Shown: positions 51,078-60,381 of the stretch, one piece after another
Position numbering within the stretch: the stretch's first letter is position 1
Layout of the letters: every line of letters begins with the position of its first letter
Assembly (NCBI RefSeq): GCF_018129685.1
Contig: NZ_JAFCLG010000004.1
Location: 62,001 to 126,000, forward strand
Length of the DNA: 64,000 nucleotides
Direction: 5' to 3'
DNA from: Bradyrhizobium manausense
GTDB taxonomy: Bacteria > Pseudomonadota > Alphaproteobacteria > Rhizobiales > Xanthobacteraceae
Notes under the pieces: generated by a model
Told to the model about the DNA's origin: nothing
Database searches by the model: none
The model's input: only the letters and a program-made list of their open reading frames with translations
Translations under genes and position numbers: made by a program

Positions 51078-52316
51078 TTACTGCGACAGCTTCACGAAGT
51101 TCGGAAACTTCAGCTTGCCTTCGGCGATCTTCTCCGGCCAGACCGTGATTTGCTTGCCGTCCTGCCACTGGAAGACGAGGCCGGTGACCGCGCCGGGGCC
51201 GTATTTGATGCCGTGGGTGAACTCGTCGTCCTTGCCGTAGAACTGGATCCGGCCGATCGTGCCCTCGAAATTGGTCTTCTCCATCTCGGCGACCATCTTG
51301 TCGGGATCGGTCGAGCCGGCGCGCTTGATCGCGTCGGTGATGATGTAGACCTCGTCATAGGCGGTGTAGCCGGTATAGGCCGGCGGCATGCCATACTTGG
51401 CGGCGAAGGCGGCCGCAAACGGCTTGGTCTTGGAGGTCACGGCGACGTCGGCCGTCGACACCGCGAACGACGGCACGCCGTCGGCGGCGCCGTTGGTGTC
51501 CTTCCAGAAGGTCGGGCTCAGCGCCTGCGCGCTGATGCCGAACATCGGGATCGGCACCTGCTGGTTCTTCCACTGCACCGTCGGCTGCACGCCGACATGG
51601 GAGATGCCGGTGACGATCACGTCGGGCTTCTTGGCTTCGATGTTATTGAAGATCGGCGTGAAGTCGGTGGTGTCGGGCGAGAAGCGGACGTGCTCGACGA
51701 CCGTCAGCCCGGCCTTGGGCAAGCAGGCCTCGTAGCCGATATCGAGCGGCTTGGTCCAGGCGGCGTCCTCGCTCATGATCGCGACCGTCTTCATATGCAT
51801 CTTGTCGACCAGCAGATCCTTGGCGGCGTCGCAGACGATCTGGGCTTGCGCTGCCGAGGTCAGGTAACCGTGGAAGCTGTATTTGTTCTTCTCGTAGTCG
51901 TTGTGAATCGCCTTGGTGATTTCGTTCGAGGCGGCGCCGGGCGTGATCATCGGCATCTTCAGCCGCGCCGCCCAGGGCTCGAGCGCCAACACGACCTCGG
52001 AGATGTAACTCGCGATCACGGCCGAGACCTTGTCCTCGCTCACCGCGCGCTGGAAGGCGCGCACGGAGTCGGCGGACGAGCTCTTGTTGTCATAGGTGAC
52101 GATCTCGATCTTGCGGCCGAGGATGCCGCCCTTGGCGTTGATCTCGTCGGCCGCGATCTGCGCGCCGCCAGGCGTCGCCGCGCCTGCGATCGACTGCACC
52201 TCGGCGATGACGCCGATCTTGATCGGATCGTTCGACTGCGCGCAGGCGGGCGCGGCGAGGCACAGCGCCAGCGCGGAGGTGAGGAGGCTGCTCGCCATAA
52301 CCCTTGATGATCGCAT
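51078..52316 (-). CDS. HAAT-type ABC substrate-binding protein, second receptor of the 51-57 kb operon
   Basis: This 412-residue periplasmic receptor has a signal peptide (SSLLTSALALCLAAPACA, cleavage before QSND) and a LivJ-like fold (IKIGVIAEVQSIAGAATPGG, VIASYISEVVLALEPWAARL, VTGISHVGVQPTVQWKNQ). It is the last gene of a five-gene operon read leftward. It is closely paralogous to the receptor at 55734-56972 across its whole length, so the transporter has two receptors with probably overlapping but different ligands. Confidence 0.9.
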   Translation of the reverse strand: MRSSRVMASSLLTSALALCLAAPACAQSNDPIKIGVIAEVQSIAGAATPGGAQIAADEINAKGGILGRKIEIVTYDNKSSSADSVRAFQRAVSEDKVSAVIASYISEVVLALEPWAARLKMPMITPGAASNEITKAIHNDYEKNKYSFHGYLTSAAQAQIVCDAAKDLLVDKMHMKTVAIMSEDAAWTKPLDIGYEACLPKAGLTVVEHVRFSPDTTDFTPIFNNIEAKKPDVIVTGISHVGVQPTVQWKNQQVPIPMFGISAQALSPTFWKDTNGAADGVPSFAVSTADVAVTSKTKPFAAAFAAKYGMPPAYTGYTAYDEVYIITDAIKRAGSTDPDKMVAEMEKTNFEGTIGRIQFYGKDDEFTHGIKYGPGAVTGLVFQWQDGKQITVWPEKIAEGKLKFPNFVKLSQ

Positions 52317-52355
52317 GGTCGTCTCCCTTTCGTTGTTTCTTGTTGGTACGCGAAC

Positions 52356-53837
52356 TCAAAGAAAATCGGCGCCGGCCTCGCTGGCGAAGCGGCCGGGATC
52401 GCCCTCCCAGACGATCCGTGCGTGCTCCAGCACGTAGACGCGGTCCGCATGCGGCAGCGCGAAAGTCACGTTCTGCTCGCCGAGCAATACCGTGATCGAG
52501 GTGGTCTGCCGCAGCTTTTCCAGCGCCTTTGACAGCAGTTCGAGGATGACGGGCGCGAGCCCCAGCGTCGGCTCGTCCAGGATCAGGATCTGGGGCTGCA
52601 TCATCAGGGCGCGGCCGATCGCCAGCATCTGCTGCTCGCCGCCGGAGAGCGTCTGCGCCATCTGTCCTTGCCGCTCTTTCAGGATCGGGAACAGCTCGAA
52701 CAGCCAGGCGAGCTGCGCCGCGCGCTTGTCGTCGTCCAAATGCTGCCCGCCGAGATCGAGGTTTTCGCGCACGCTCATCTCGCCGAACAGCTCGCGCGAT
52801 TCCGGGCACTGCACGAGACCGCTGCGGGCAATTTTCGCAGGGCTCGTGCCGCGCAGCTTCTCGCCGCCACGGATGATCTCGCCGGTGTAGGGCAGGAAGC
52901 CCGAGATGGTGTTGAACAGGGTGGTCTTGCCGGCGCCGTTGAGGCCGACGATGGAGACGAACTCGCCCTCGTGAACGTGGATCGAGACGTTCTCCAGCGC
53001 CTGCGCCTTGCCGTAATGCACGCTGACATTCTCGACCTGGAGCAGCGGCACCTTGTCCTTGAAGCCGGTCTCGGGCCGCGCATGGGTCTCGATGGCGCCG
53101 CCGAGATAGACCCGCCGCACGGTCTCGTTCTTCATGACGTCGTCGGCCTTGCCGGTGACGATTTCCTCGCCGAGATACATCGCGAGCACGCGGTCGACCA
53201 GCGCGGCGACGCTCTTGACGTTGTGGTCGACCAGCATCACCGCGCGCCCCTCATCGCGGAAGCTGCGGATCAGGTCGGAGAAAACGTCGACCTCGGCCCG
53301 CGTCAGGCCCGCAAAGGGCTCGTCAACCAGCACCACCTTGGGGTCGCGTGCAATGGCCTTGGCGAGCTCGAGCCGGCGCAGATCGGCAAACGGCAGCGTC
53401 GGCGGACGGCGGTTCATCACGTTGCCGAGGCCGACGCGGTCGGCGATCCATTTGGCGCGCTCGAGCAGCGCCTTGTCCGGAAACAGCATGAACAGGCTGT
53501 CCGGCAGCAGCGCCACCATGATGTTCTCGAGCACCGTCTGCCGGTTGAGCGGCCGCGAGTGCTGGAACACCATGCCGAAGCCCTTGCGCGCGATCTTGTG
53601 AGCGGGAAGCCCGGCGACATTCTCGCCTTCGAAGATCACGTCGCCTGCGGTCGGGCGCTCGATGCCCATCACGGTCTTCATCGCGGTGGATTTGCCCGAG
53701 CCGTTCGGGCCGATCAGGCCAAAGATCTCGCCGCTGTTGACCTCGAAGCCGAGGTTCTTCACCGCGGTCAATCCGCCAAAGCGCTTGGTCAGGCCGCGGA
53801 CTTCGAGCACGGGCCGGTTTGAAAGCCTCTGATCCAT
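52356..53837 (-). CDS. Fused LivG-LivF-type ABC ATPase
   Basis: This 493-residue protein carries two complete HAAT ATPases in one chain, usually encoded by two genes. Residues about 8-250 are LivG-like (Walker A GPNGSGKST, GFGMVFQHSRPLNRQ, Walker B VVLVDEPFAGLTR), with a degenerate signature PFADLRRLELAKAI. Residues about 265-490 are LivF-like (Walker A GLNGAGKTT, QCPESRELFGEMSV, signature LSGGEQQMLAIGRAL, Walker B ILILDEPTLGLAP). The linker is only about 15 residues. It overlaps the LivM gene by one base and precedes the second receptor by 39 bases. The fusion fixes a 1:1 ATPase heterodimer. Confidence 0.9.
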   Translation of the reverse strand: MDQRLSNRPVLEVRGLTKRFGGLTAVKNLGFEVNSGEIFGLIGPNGSGKSTAMKTVMGIERPTAGDVIFEGENVAGLPAHKIARKGFGMVFQHSRPLNRQTVLENIMVALLPDSLFMLFPDKALLERAKWIADRVGLGNVMNRRPPTLPFADLRRLELAKAIARDPKVVLVDEPFAGLTRAEVDVFSDLIRSFRDEGRAVMLVDHNVKSVAALVDRVLAMYLGEEIVTGKADDVMKNETVRRVYLGGAIETHARPETGFKDKVPLLQVENVSVHYGKAQALENVSIHVHEGEFVSIVGLNGAGKTTLFNTISGFLPYTGEIIRGGEKLRGTSPAKIARSGLVQCPESRELFGEMSVRENLDLGGQHLDDDKRAAQLAWLFELFPILKERQGQMAQTLSGGEQQMLAIGRALMMQPQILILDEPTLGLAPVILELLSKALEKLRQTTSITVLLGEQNVTFALPHADRVYVLEHARIVWEGDPGRFASEAGADFL

Positions 53838-54763
53838 TACGAGCGAGCCTCGCGCGAGAGGGCCGCCCCTAAGAAGCCGCCGGGGAAGAACAGAACGACG
53901 AGCAGCGCCACCGCCGAGACGATGAAGGTCGCAAGCTCGCCGGTCGGCCGCAGGAATTCGCCCGCGACGATCAGGAAGATCGCCCCTAACGCTGCGCCAA
54001 GCACCGTGCGCCTTCCGCCGAGCACGGCCGAGACGATGACGTTGACGCCAACCGCGACGTCGACGACGGTGCCGACCGAGGCGGTGCCGAAGTAGAACAC
54101 CAGCAGTGCGCCCGACAGGCCCGAGAAAAACGCGCTGACGATGAAGGCGGCGAGCTTGTGCTTGACGATGTTGAAGCCGAGCGCGCCGGCCTGAACCGGA
54201 TCCTGGCCGCTCGCCTGCAGCACGAGGCCGACAGGCGATTGCGACAGGCCGTAGAGGATCGCCGCCGAGATCGTCATGAAGCCGAGCGCGATCCAGTAAT
54301 TGGCGCCGGCGTTGATGGTGATGACATCGGGGATGGTGAGGCCGATCTCGCCGCCGGTCAGGTCGGCGAACACGACGATGAAGTTTTGCAGCATCAGGAC
54401 CGCGACCAGCGTGGTCAGCCCGAAATAGGGCCCGCGCACGCGCAACGCGGGCAGCGCCAGAACGAGGCCGGCGATGACGGAGGCAAGCGCACCGAGCACG
54501 ATGCAGAGATAGACCGACCAGCCGAACTGCGCGTTGAGGATGCCGGCGGTGTAGGCGCCGACGCCGATCAGGAAGGTCGGGCCGAAATTCACTTCACCGG
54601 CAAAGCCGAACAAGAGGTCCCAGGCCATCGCGAACACGCCGAAATAGAAGGCGACGGTGAGGAGCCCGAGCACATAGCCGGAGACATAGAGCGGCAGCGT
54701 CGCCGCGACGATCACGAGCGCCAGCGAGACGAAGAACAGGCGCGAGGTAAAGAAACCAGCCAT
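53837..54763 (-). CDS. livM: HAAT-type ABC transporter permease, LivM-like
   Basis: This 308-residue permease has about nine hydrophobic segments and the LivM features FGFAGEVNFGPTFLIGVGAY and QAGALGFNIVKHKLAAFIVS. It shares one base with the fused ATPase gene, and the LivH gene is 1 base upstream. The short length lacks the extra C-terminal tail seen in the paralogue at 9938. Confidence 0.9.
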   Translation of the reverse strand: MAGFFTSRLFFVSLALVIVAATLPLYVSGYVLGLLTVAFYFGVFAMAWDLLFGFAGEVNFGPTFLIGVGAYTAGILNAQFGWSVYLCIVLGALASVIAGLVLALPALRVRGPYFGLTTLVAVLMLQNFIVVFADLTGGEIGLTIPDVITINAGANYWIALGFMTISAAILYGLSQSPVGLVLQASGQDPVQAGALGFNIVKHKLAAFIVSAFFSGLSGALLVFYFGTASVGTVVDVAVGVNVIVSAVLGGRRTVLGAALGAIFLIVAGEFLRPTGELATFIVSAVALLVVLFFPGGFLGAALSREARS

Positions 54764-54764
54764 C

Positions 54765-55640
54765 TCAGCGCCTCCCCAGAAGGCCCTGGGGCCGGATGTA
54801 CATGACGAAGACCAGCAGCAGGAGCGCCGGGATGGTGCGGTAGGCTGGCGAGACGAGATAAGCGGTCAACGTCTCGAGATAGCCGACCACGAAGGCCGCG
54901 ATCAGTGAGCCGGAGACGCTGCCAAGGCCGCCCAGCACCACGATCGAGAACGCGCTCGCAGTGAGCGGGCCGACGCTGTAGGAGCTGACGCCAAGGAACA
55001 TGCCGAGCAGCACGCCCGCGATGCCCGCCAGAATGCCGTAAATGGCCCAGACCACGACGTAGATGTTGGTGAGCTCGAGCCCAAGCAACGTGACGCCACG
55101 CGGGTTCATCGATGCTGCCAGAACCGCCTTGCCGGTGCGGGTGCGGTTCACCAAGAGCCACAGCAGCGCGATGACGAGGCAGCAGACGATCGCGGTGAAG
55201 ATCTCGTTCTGCGGTGTACGGACACCGAGGATCTCGACCACGCCTTCGACGATCGGCAGCACGGTCTTGGCATTGTTGGTGAAGAAATAGGCGATCAGCT
55301 CCTGGATCATGATGCCCCACAGCAGCGTACCCGTGAGGACGAAGATCTCCTTCTCCTCGTTCGGGATGCGCCGGGAGTCCTGGATGGGCTTCACCACGGC
55401 AAAGTAAGTGGCGAACGCCATGAGGAGGGCCACGCCAACGCCGATGAGCGCGCCGGCATAGGTGCCGACACCGAGGATGCTGGCGGCGGCCCAGGCCGCC
55501 ACCGCTGCCGCCACCATGATGGCACCGTGGGAGAGGTTGAGCACGCCGGAGACGCCGAAGATCAGCGTGAAGCCGGTGGCACCGAGGGCATAGAGGGCGC
55601 TGATGGCAAAGCCATCAATCAGAATCTGGAACGCGCGCAT
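54765..55640 (-). CDS. livH: HAAT-type ABC transporter permease, LivH-like
   Basis: This 291-residue permease has about eight hydrophobic segments and LivH blocks ALYALGATGFTLIFGVSGVL, MNPRGVTLLGLELTNIY and GLGSVSGSLIAAFVVGYLET. It follows the first receptor gene by 93 bases, a gap that holds a 10-bp hairpin. It forms the channel with the LivM-like protein. Confidence 0.9.
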   Translation of the reverse strand: MRAFQILIDGFAISALYALGATGFTLIFGVSGVLNLSHGAIMVAAAVAAWAAASILGVGTYAGALIGVGVALLMAFATYFAVVKPIQDSRRIPNEEKEIFVLTGTLLWGIMIQELIAYFFTNNAKTVLPIVEGVVEILGVRTPQNEIFTAIVCCLVIALLWLLVNRTRTGKAVLAASMNPRGVTLLGLELTNIYVVVWAIYGILAGIAGVLLGMFLGVSSYSVGPLTASAFSIVVLGGLGSVSGSLIAAFVVGYLETLTAYLVSPAYRTIPALLLLVFVMYIRPQGLLGRR

Positions 55641-55695
55641 TGATGATTGGTCAGACGATCTGCTGGAGGAACGTGCTGCGGGGGCCGCAAATGGA

Positions 55696-55720
55696 GCTCC
55701 CGGGAAGGTGTCCCGGGAGC
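55696..55720 (-). promoter_or_regulatory. Intercistronic hairpin after the first HAAT receptor gene
   Basis: GCTCCCGGGA (55696-55705), loop AGGTG, TCCCGGGAGC (55711-55720): a perfect 10-bp stem between receptor and permease genes, with no T tract. This is the same arrangement as at 37689-37712, and likely raises receptor levels relative to the membrane components. Confidence 0.65.
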
Positions 55721-55733
55721 AGGTCTGGCGGGC

Positions 55734-56972
55734 CTAGTTGCTGAGCTTGATGAAGCTCGGGAACTTGAGCTCGACCTTGGCGACGTCCTTGGGCCAGACG
55801 GCGCTCTGCTTGCCGTCCTGCCATTGCAGCATCAGGCCGGTGATCAGGCCCTTGCCGTACTTGATCGAGTGCGTGAACGGATCGTCCTTGCCGTAGAACT
55901 GGACGCGGCCGATCGTGCCCTCCCAATCGGTCTTCTCCAGCGCATCGACCAGCTTGTCGGCGTCGGTCGAGCCGGCGCGCTTCACCGCGTCGGCGATGTA
56001 ATAGACCTCGTCATAAGCGGTGTAGCCGGCATAGGACGGGTAATTGCCGAACTTCTTCTTGAAGTTTTCCGCGAACGGCACTGACTTCGGCGTCACCGCG
56101 ACGCCGGGACCGGAGACGCCCTGGTAGAGCACGCCTTCGGCCGCCTGGTTGGTGTCCTTGCCGAAGGTCTCGTTGGTCGCTTGCGAGGAGATGCCGAACA
56201 TCGGGATCGGCACCTGCTGGTTCTTCCACTGCACGGTCGGCTGCACGCCGACATGAGAGATGCCGGTGATGATCACGTCGGGCTTGGCGCCCTCGATCTT
56301 GTTGAAGATCGGGGTGAAGTCCGTGGTGTCAGGCGAGAAGCGGATGTGGTCGAGCACCTTCAGCCCGATCTTGGGCAGGCACTCCTCGTAACCGACGTCG
56401 AGCGGCTTGGTCCAGGCGGCGTCCTCGCTCATGATGACGGCCGTCTTCATGTGCATCTTGTCGACGAGAAGGTCCTTCGCACCGTCGCAGACCGAGAGGG
56501 CCAGCGCGGCCGAGGTCAGGTAGCCGTGGAAGGTGTACTTGTTCTTCTCGTAGTCAGCGTGGACGCTCTTGCTGATTTCGTTGGAAGCCGCTCCCGGTGT
56601 CACGAAGGGCGTCTTCAGCCGCGAAGCCCAGGGCTCCAGCGCCAGCACCACTTCGCTGATGTAGCTGGCAATGACGACATTGACCTTGTCCTCGTTCACC
56701 GCGCGCTGGAAGGCGCGTACCGAGTCCGCCGAGGAGGAGTGGTTGTCGTAACCGATGATCTCGATCTTGCGGCTGTCGACGCCGCCGGCAGCGTTGATCT
56801 CGTCGGCGGCGAGCTGCGCCGCTTGCGGGATCGATGCGCCGGCAATCGCCTGCGCTTCCGCGATCACGCCGATCTTGATCGGATCGGCTGCAAAGGCCGG
56901 ACTTGACGCCGCCAACAATGCGCCTGTCGCTGCCGCGCCGAATGCACTTCGCAATGAGAGTGCTTTATTCAT
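55734..56972 (-). CDS. HAAT-type ABC substrate-binding protein, first receptor of the 51-57 kb operon
   Basis: This 412-residue periplasmic receptor has a signal peptide (LRSAFGAAATGALLAASSPA, cleavage near FAADP) and a LivJ-like fold (IKIGVIAEAQAIAGASIPQA, VIGYDNHSSSADSVRAFQRA-type block). GGGAGAGAA-like sequence precedes its ATG. It is the first gene of the leftward operon, so the promoter lies within about 56973-57185. Its paralogue at 51078-52316 is at the operon's other end. Confidence 0.9.
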   Translation of the reverse strand: MNKALSLRSAFGAAATGALLAASSPAFAADPIKIGVIAEAQAIAGASIPQAAQLAADEINAAGGVDSRKIEIIGYDNHSSSADSVRAFQRAVNEDKVNVVIASYISEVVLALEPWASRLKTPFVTPGAASNEISKSVHADYEKNKYTFHGYLTSAALALSVCDGAKDLLVDKMHMKTAVIMSEDAAWTKPLDVGYEECLPKIGLKVLDHIRFSPDTTDFTPIFNKIEGAKPDVIITGISHVGVQPTVQWKNQQVPIPMFGISSQATNETFGKDTNQAAEGVLYQGVSGPGVAVTPKSVPFAENFKKKFGNYPSYAGYTAYDEVYYIADAVKRAGSTDADKLVDALEKTDWEGTIGRVQFYGKDDPFTHSIKYGKGLITGLMLQWQDGKQSAVWPKDVAKVELKFPSFIKLSN

Positions 56973-57185
56973 ATTGTTCTCTCCCTTGAACCAAGCTTCT
57001 TTGAGCTATTGGTGCGCGACTATAACGGCGAGAGAATCCTCGGCAAGTGAAACTGTATTCAGGATTGTACGATGGGGACTAAAGTCTAGCTGCGTAAATA
57101 CCGGGCCGAGCAGACCGATATTCCGCAAGCAGCCATGCAGATTTCGCCGGTGGGCATGCGGGTATATCGAAGGCGCACAAACGCG

Positions 57186-57636
57186 TTATGCCGGTCGCCG
57201 CCGCGGCCCATCGAGTGCCCTGAGGCGGGCAGGATCGAATCGCGTGAGGTCGACGACACTGCGCGCTGCGCCTTCGACGATCAATGCCGCGAGCGCTTCA
57301 CCGGTTGCAGGGGCTCGCCATCGGAGGCAACGAAGCCGCATAGGCGGTCATTGGACGACAGCCCCAGTCGCCCGCGATCTGTTCCGGCAGCTGCGCGTGA
57401 CGCGCAAAGCTACGCCGCGCCAGGGCATCGAGCGGTGGGCCCGCGCACCAGCAGCGAGCCAGAAAGCCGCCGGCCTTGCCGGAGGCCGCGGCCGCCACGT
57501 CTGTTCGCTCCACGACGATGACATCGACGCCATGGCGGCGCAGGAAGCGGGCGGTGCAGGCCCCGATCACGCCGCCGCCGCAGATCACAACGCGATGGCA
57601 TATTTTCCTGACGCGAGCCTGTCGTTTCGGCGGCAA
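57186..57636 (-). pseudogene. Decayed FAD-dependent (DAO-type) oxidoreductase
   Basis: The minus strand begins with an intact FAD-binding start (HRVVICGGGVIGACTARFLR, then VIVVERTDVAAAASGKAGGF) followed by about 50 residues of a D-amino-acid-oxidase-like protein. The frame then breaks near 57320. A different frame picks up a C-terminal end typical of the same family (ATGEALAALIVEGAARSVVD, then LTRFDPARL) and stops at 57186-57188. The central 200 or more residues are missing. It is thus an internally deleted, frameshifted remnant located 1 base after ddl. Confidence 0.75.
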
Positions 57637-57637
57637 C

Positions 57638-58756
57638 CTAGCTGGAATAGCCGCGTTCCAGCGCGTGACGTTGCTGGTAGCGGTCCAGCGCCAGATGCAC
57701 GAGGCGCGTCAGCAGCTCGCCGTATGGCACGCCCGAGGCTTCCATCATCTTCGGATACATGCTGATCGAGGTGAACCCGGGAAGGGTATTGATCTCGTTG
57801 AAGCAGAATTCGCCGGTCTGCCGGTCGAGGAAGAAATCGACGCGCGCGAGGTCGCTGCATTCGAGCGCGGCGAACACCTGCACCGCGAGCGCGCGCACGC
57901 GCGCCATCTGCGTGGCATCGAGCCTCGCCGGCAGATCGACGCGAGCGCCATCGGGGTCGAGATATTTGGCCTCGTAGGAATAGAATTCGTGATGGGCATT
58001 GGGATTGAGCTCGCTGGCGACGCTCGCAAACAAATCCTCTCCCTCGAGCACGGCGACTTCGATCTCGCGCGCGTCGATGCCCTGCTCGACCAGCACCTTG
58101 AGATCGTAGCGAAACGCATCGTCGAGCGCGGGGCCGAGCGCATCCCAGCTCTTGACCTTGTGAATGCCGACGCTGGAGCCCATGTTGCACGGCTTGACGA
58201 ATAGGGGGAGCGTCAGGCCCTCGACCGCCTTGGCGAGAGATGCCGCACGATCGGCGACGTAGGCCTTGCGGGTGAGCACGCGATAGGGCGCGACCGGCAC
58301 GCGAGCGAGTTCAGCAAGCCGCTTGGCGACATCCTTGTCCATGCTGACGGCGGAGGCGAGCACGCCCGATCCGACATAGGCAACGTCGGCCAGCTCGAAA
58401 ACGCCCTGTACGGCGCCGTCCTCGCACAGCGGGCCGTGCATGACCGGAAAAACGACGTCGATTGCGATCGGGTCGTTCGCGCTGCCGGACACCGGCATCA
58501 GAACGCCGCGTCCGTCGGCGCCTCGGACGAGCCGCATCTCTGGCGCATCGGGCAGGATCGGCAACGAGGCCCGCGCCGGGTCGATCGCGGCGAGGTCGTT
58601 CCATTGCCAACGGCCTTCCTTGTCGATCGAAACCGGGATCACCTCGAAGCGCGAGCGATCGAGATGGCGGAGCACGGAGGCGGCTGATTTCAGCGAAACC
58701 TCATGCTCACCGGACCTGCCGCCATAGAGAACAACGACGCGAATTTTGTCTGCCAT
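57638..58756 (-). CDS. ddl: D-alanine--D-alanine ligase
   Basis: This 372-residue ATP-grasp enzyme joins two D-alanines for peptidoglycan precursors. Family blocks are VLYGGRSGEHEVSLKSAASV at the N-terminus, VFPVMHGPLCEDGAVQG, PLFVKPCNMGSSVGIHKV (ATP-grasp), and FFLDRQTGEFCFNEINTLPG with metal-binding Glu and Asn, then FTSISMYPKM. Length and the EDGAVQG block fit the DdlA-like branch. The gene is outside any dcw division cluster, so it may be a second copy in the genome. The decayed oxidase follows directly downstream. Confidence 0.93.
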   Translation of the reverse strand: MADKIRVVVLYGGRSGEHEVSLKSAASVLRHLDRSRFEVIPVSIDKEGRWQWNDLAAIDPARASLPILPDAPEMRLVRGADGRGVLMPVSGSANDPIAIDVVFPVMHGPLCEDGAVQGVFELADVAYVGSGVLASAVSMDKDVAKRLAELARVPVAPYRVLTRKAYVADRAASLAKAVEGLTLPLFVKPCNMGSSVGIHKVKSWDALGPALDDAFRYDLKVLVEQGIDAREIEVAVLEGEDLFASVASELNPNAHHEFYSYEAKYLDPDGARVDLPARLDATQMARVRALAVQVFAALECSDLARVDFFLDRQTGEFCFNEINTLPGFTSISMYPKMMEASGVPYGELLTRLVHLALDRYQQRHALERGYSS

Positions 58757-58836
58757 GGCTCAATTATCACGCGCCTTGTCCGGAAGTCACCTCTCTTACT
58801 CCGATGTTGGCGTATGATGGGGTCCTAAAAGTAATG

Positions 58837-58863
58837 CGGCGCCGGCAGGGTACACCGGCGCCG
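58837..58863 (-). terminator. Hairpin terminator of the exported SMP-30 gene
   Basis: CGGCGCCGG (58837-58845) and CCGGCGCCG (58855-58863) form a perfect 9-bp stem 24 bases after the stop of the gene starting at 60090. On the minus strand it is followed within a few bases by ACTTTTAG, a short T run. Confidence 0.6.
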
Positions 58864-58887
58864 TATTGAGATTCCAGTTGCGCCTGT

Positions 58888-60090
58888 TCAGCCCACTCCC
58901 GCGCCTTGCGTCGCCGTGTACACGGCGTAGAGCGACTGGCTTGCTGCCATGAACAGGCGATTGCGCTTCGGTCCGCCGAACGTGATGTTGCCGCAGACTT
59001 CCGGCAGGCGAATGCGGCCGAGCAGCTTGCCGTCCGGCGACCACACCGTCACGCCGCTATAGCCGACCGCGCGACCGGCATTGCTGGAGGCCCAGACATT
59101 GCCGTTGACGTCGCAGCGAACGCCGTCCGGTCCGCACTTCACGCCGTCGATCACGCAGTCCGAGAACAGCTTCAGGTTGGACAATTTGTTGTCGCTGCCG
59201 ACGTCGAAGACGAAGATCTCGCCCTTGCCGCCGGGGCCGGTGTCGCCCGGTCCCTTGCCGGTCGAGATGACGTAGAGCTTCTTGTAGTCCGGCGAGAAGC
59301 ACAGGCCGTTCGGATCGGGCACCTGGTCTTCGCTGACGACGAGATCGACGCGGCCAGAGGGATCGATGCGATAGCAATTGGTCGGCAGCTCGCGCTTGCC
59401 CGGCGCGAAGCCTGCCGGCTGCCCGATCCTCGGATTGAGCTTGCCGCCCGAATCCGGCTCGCCTTCGTAGAGCTGGCCGCCATAGGGCGGATCGGTGAAC
59501 CAGTAGCTGCCATCGGGATGGGCGACGACGTCGTTCGGCGAGTTCAACTTCTTGCCGTTGTAGTTGTCGCAGAGGATCGTGGCGCTGCCGTCGTTCTCGT
59601 AGCGCGTCACCCGCCGGGTCAGATGCTCGCAGGAGAGCTGGCGGCCCTGGAAGTCGAACGAATTGCCGTTGCTGTAATTCGATGGCGTACGGAACACGCT
59701 GACGTGGCCGTCGTCCTCGCTCCAACGCATCTGCCTGTTGTTGGGAATGTCGCTCCACAACAGGTAGCGGCCTTGCGCGCTCCACGCCGGACCTTCGGCC
59801 CAGAGCACGCCGGTGTAGAGCCGCTTGATCGAGGTGTTGGGCTGGGCGAGATCGTTGAAGGAAGGATCGACGGCGATGATATCGGGGTCCCAAAAATAGG
59901 TCGTTGGCGCGCCGCGCGGACTGAAGTCGCGCGGCGGGGTGGTGATCGTTGTCGGCGGGGCGGCAGGGCCGTTCTGGGCGAGCGCCGTGCCCGTTCCGGC
60001 CATCGTGGCCGCGGCACCAAGTGCAAGGCCCTGAACCAATGTTCGTCGTGAAAGCGCAGCATCCTGCTCACGCTGTTGTTGGCGTGTCAT
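58888..60090 (-). CDS. Tat-exported SMP-30/gluconolactonase-family protein
   Basis: This 400-residue protein has a twin-arginine leader (LSRRTLVQGLALGAAATMAG, cleavage near ALAQN), so it is exported folded to the periplasm. The beta-propeller carries the same core as the cytoplasmic paralogue at 41373: LWAEGPAWSAQGRYLLWSDI, LSCEHLTRRVTRYENDGS, KLNSPNDVVAHPDGSYWFTD, DPNGLCFSPDYKKLYVIS and GVRCDVNGNVWAS. The retained Glu, Asn and Asp metal ligands suggest an active lactonase. It stands alone between ddl and a small membrane-protein gene. The physiological lactone is unknown. Confidence 0.87.
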   Translation of the reverse strand: MTRQQQREQDAALSRRTLVQGLALGAAATMAGTGTALAQNGPAAPPTTITTPPRDFSPRGAPTTYFWDPDIIAVDPSFNDLAQPNTSIKRLYTGVLWAEGPAWSAQGRYLLWSDIPNNRQMRWSEDDGHVSVFRTPSNYSNGNSFDFQGRQLSCEHLTRRVTRYENDGSATILCDNYNGKKLNSPNDVVAHPDGSYWFTDPPYGGQLYEGEPDSGGKLNPRIGQPAGFAPGKRELPTNCYRIDPSGRVDLVVSEDQVPDPNGLCFSPDYKKLYVISTGKGPGDTGPGGKGEIFVFDVGSDNKLSNLKLFSDCVIDGVKCGPDGVRCDVNGNVWASSNAGRAVGYSGVTVWSPDGKLLGRIRLPEVCGNITFGGPKRNRLFMAASQSLYAVYTATQGAGVG

Positions 60091-60381
60091 TCGCGTCCTC
60101 CCGGGTCATGTTCAGCTGGCCAGTTGATCCGGCCGAGCTGCCGTGGAGGTTAGTCCGGTCTGCGACGAGTTGCGAGAGGCAGGTTCGCATCCTCTGCGCG
60201 ATGCCGAAATGATGCCGCCATTTCGTCGCAGGTCCGTCTCAAACACGCATCGCGAGCGCGCGCATCTCGGTTTCATCAACGTGAATGTCCGTTCGTTCGC
60301 CTGGGAATGATGCACCGCTCAGCCTTGACCTCGCCCTCATTGCCGCGCAGAAATCGCGTCGGGACGAGTTCGGAGTTGAGT

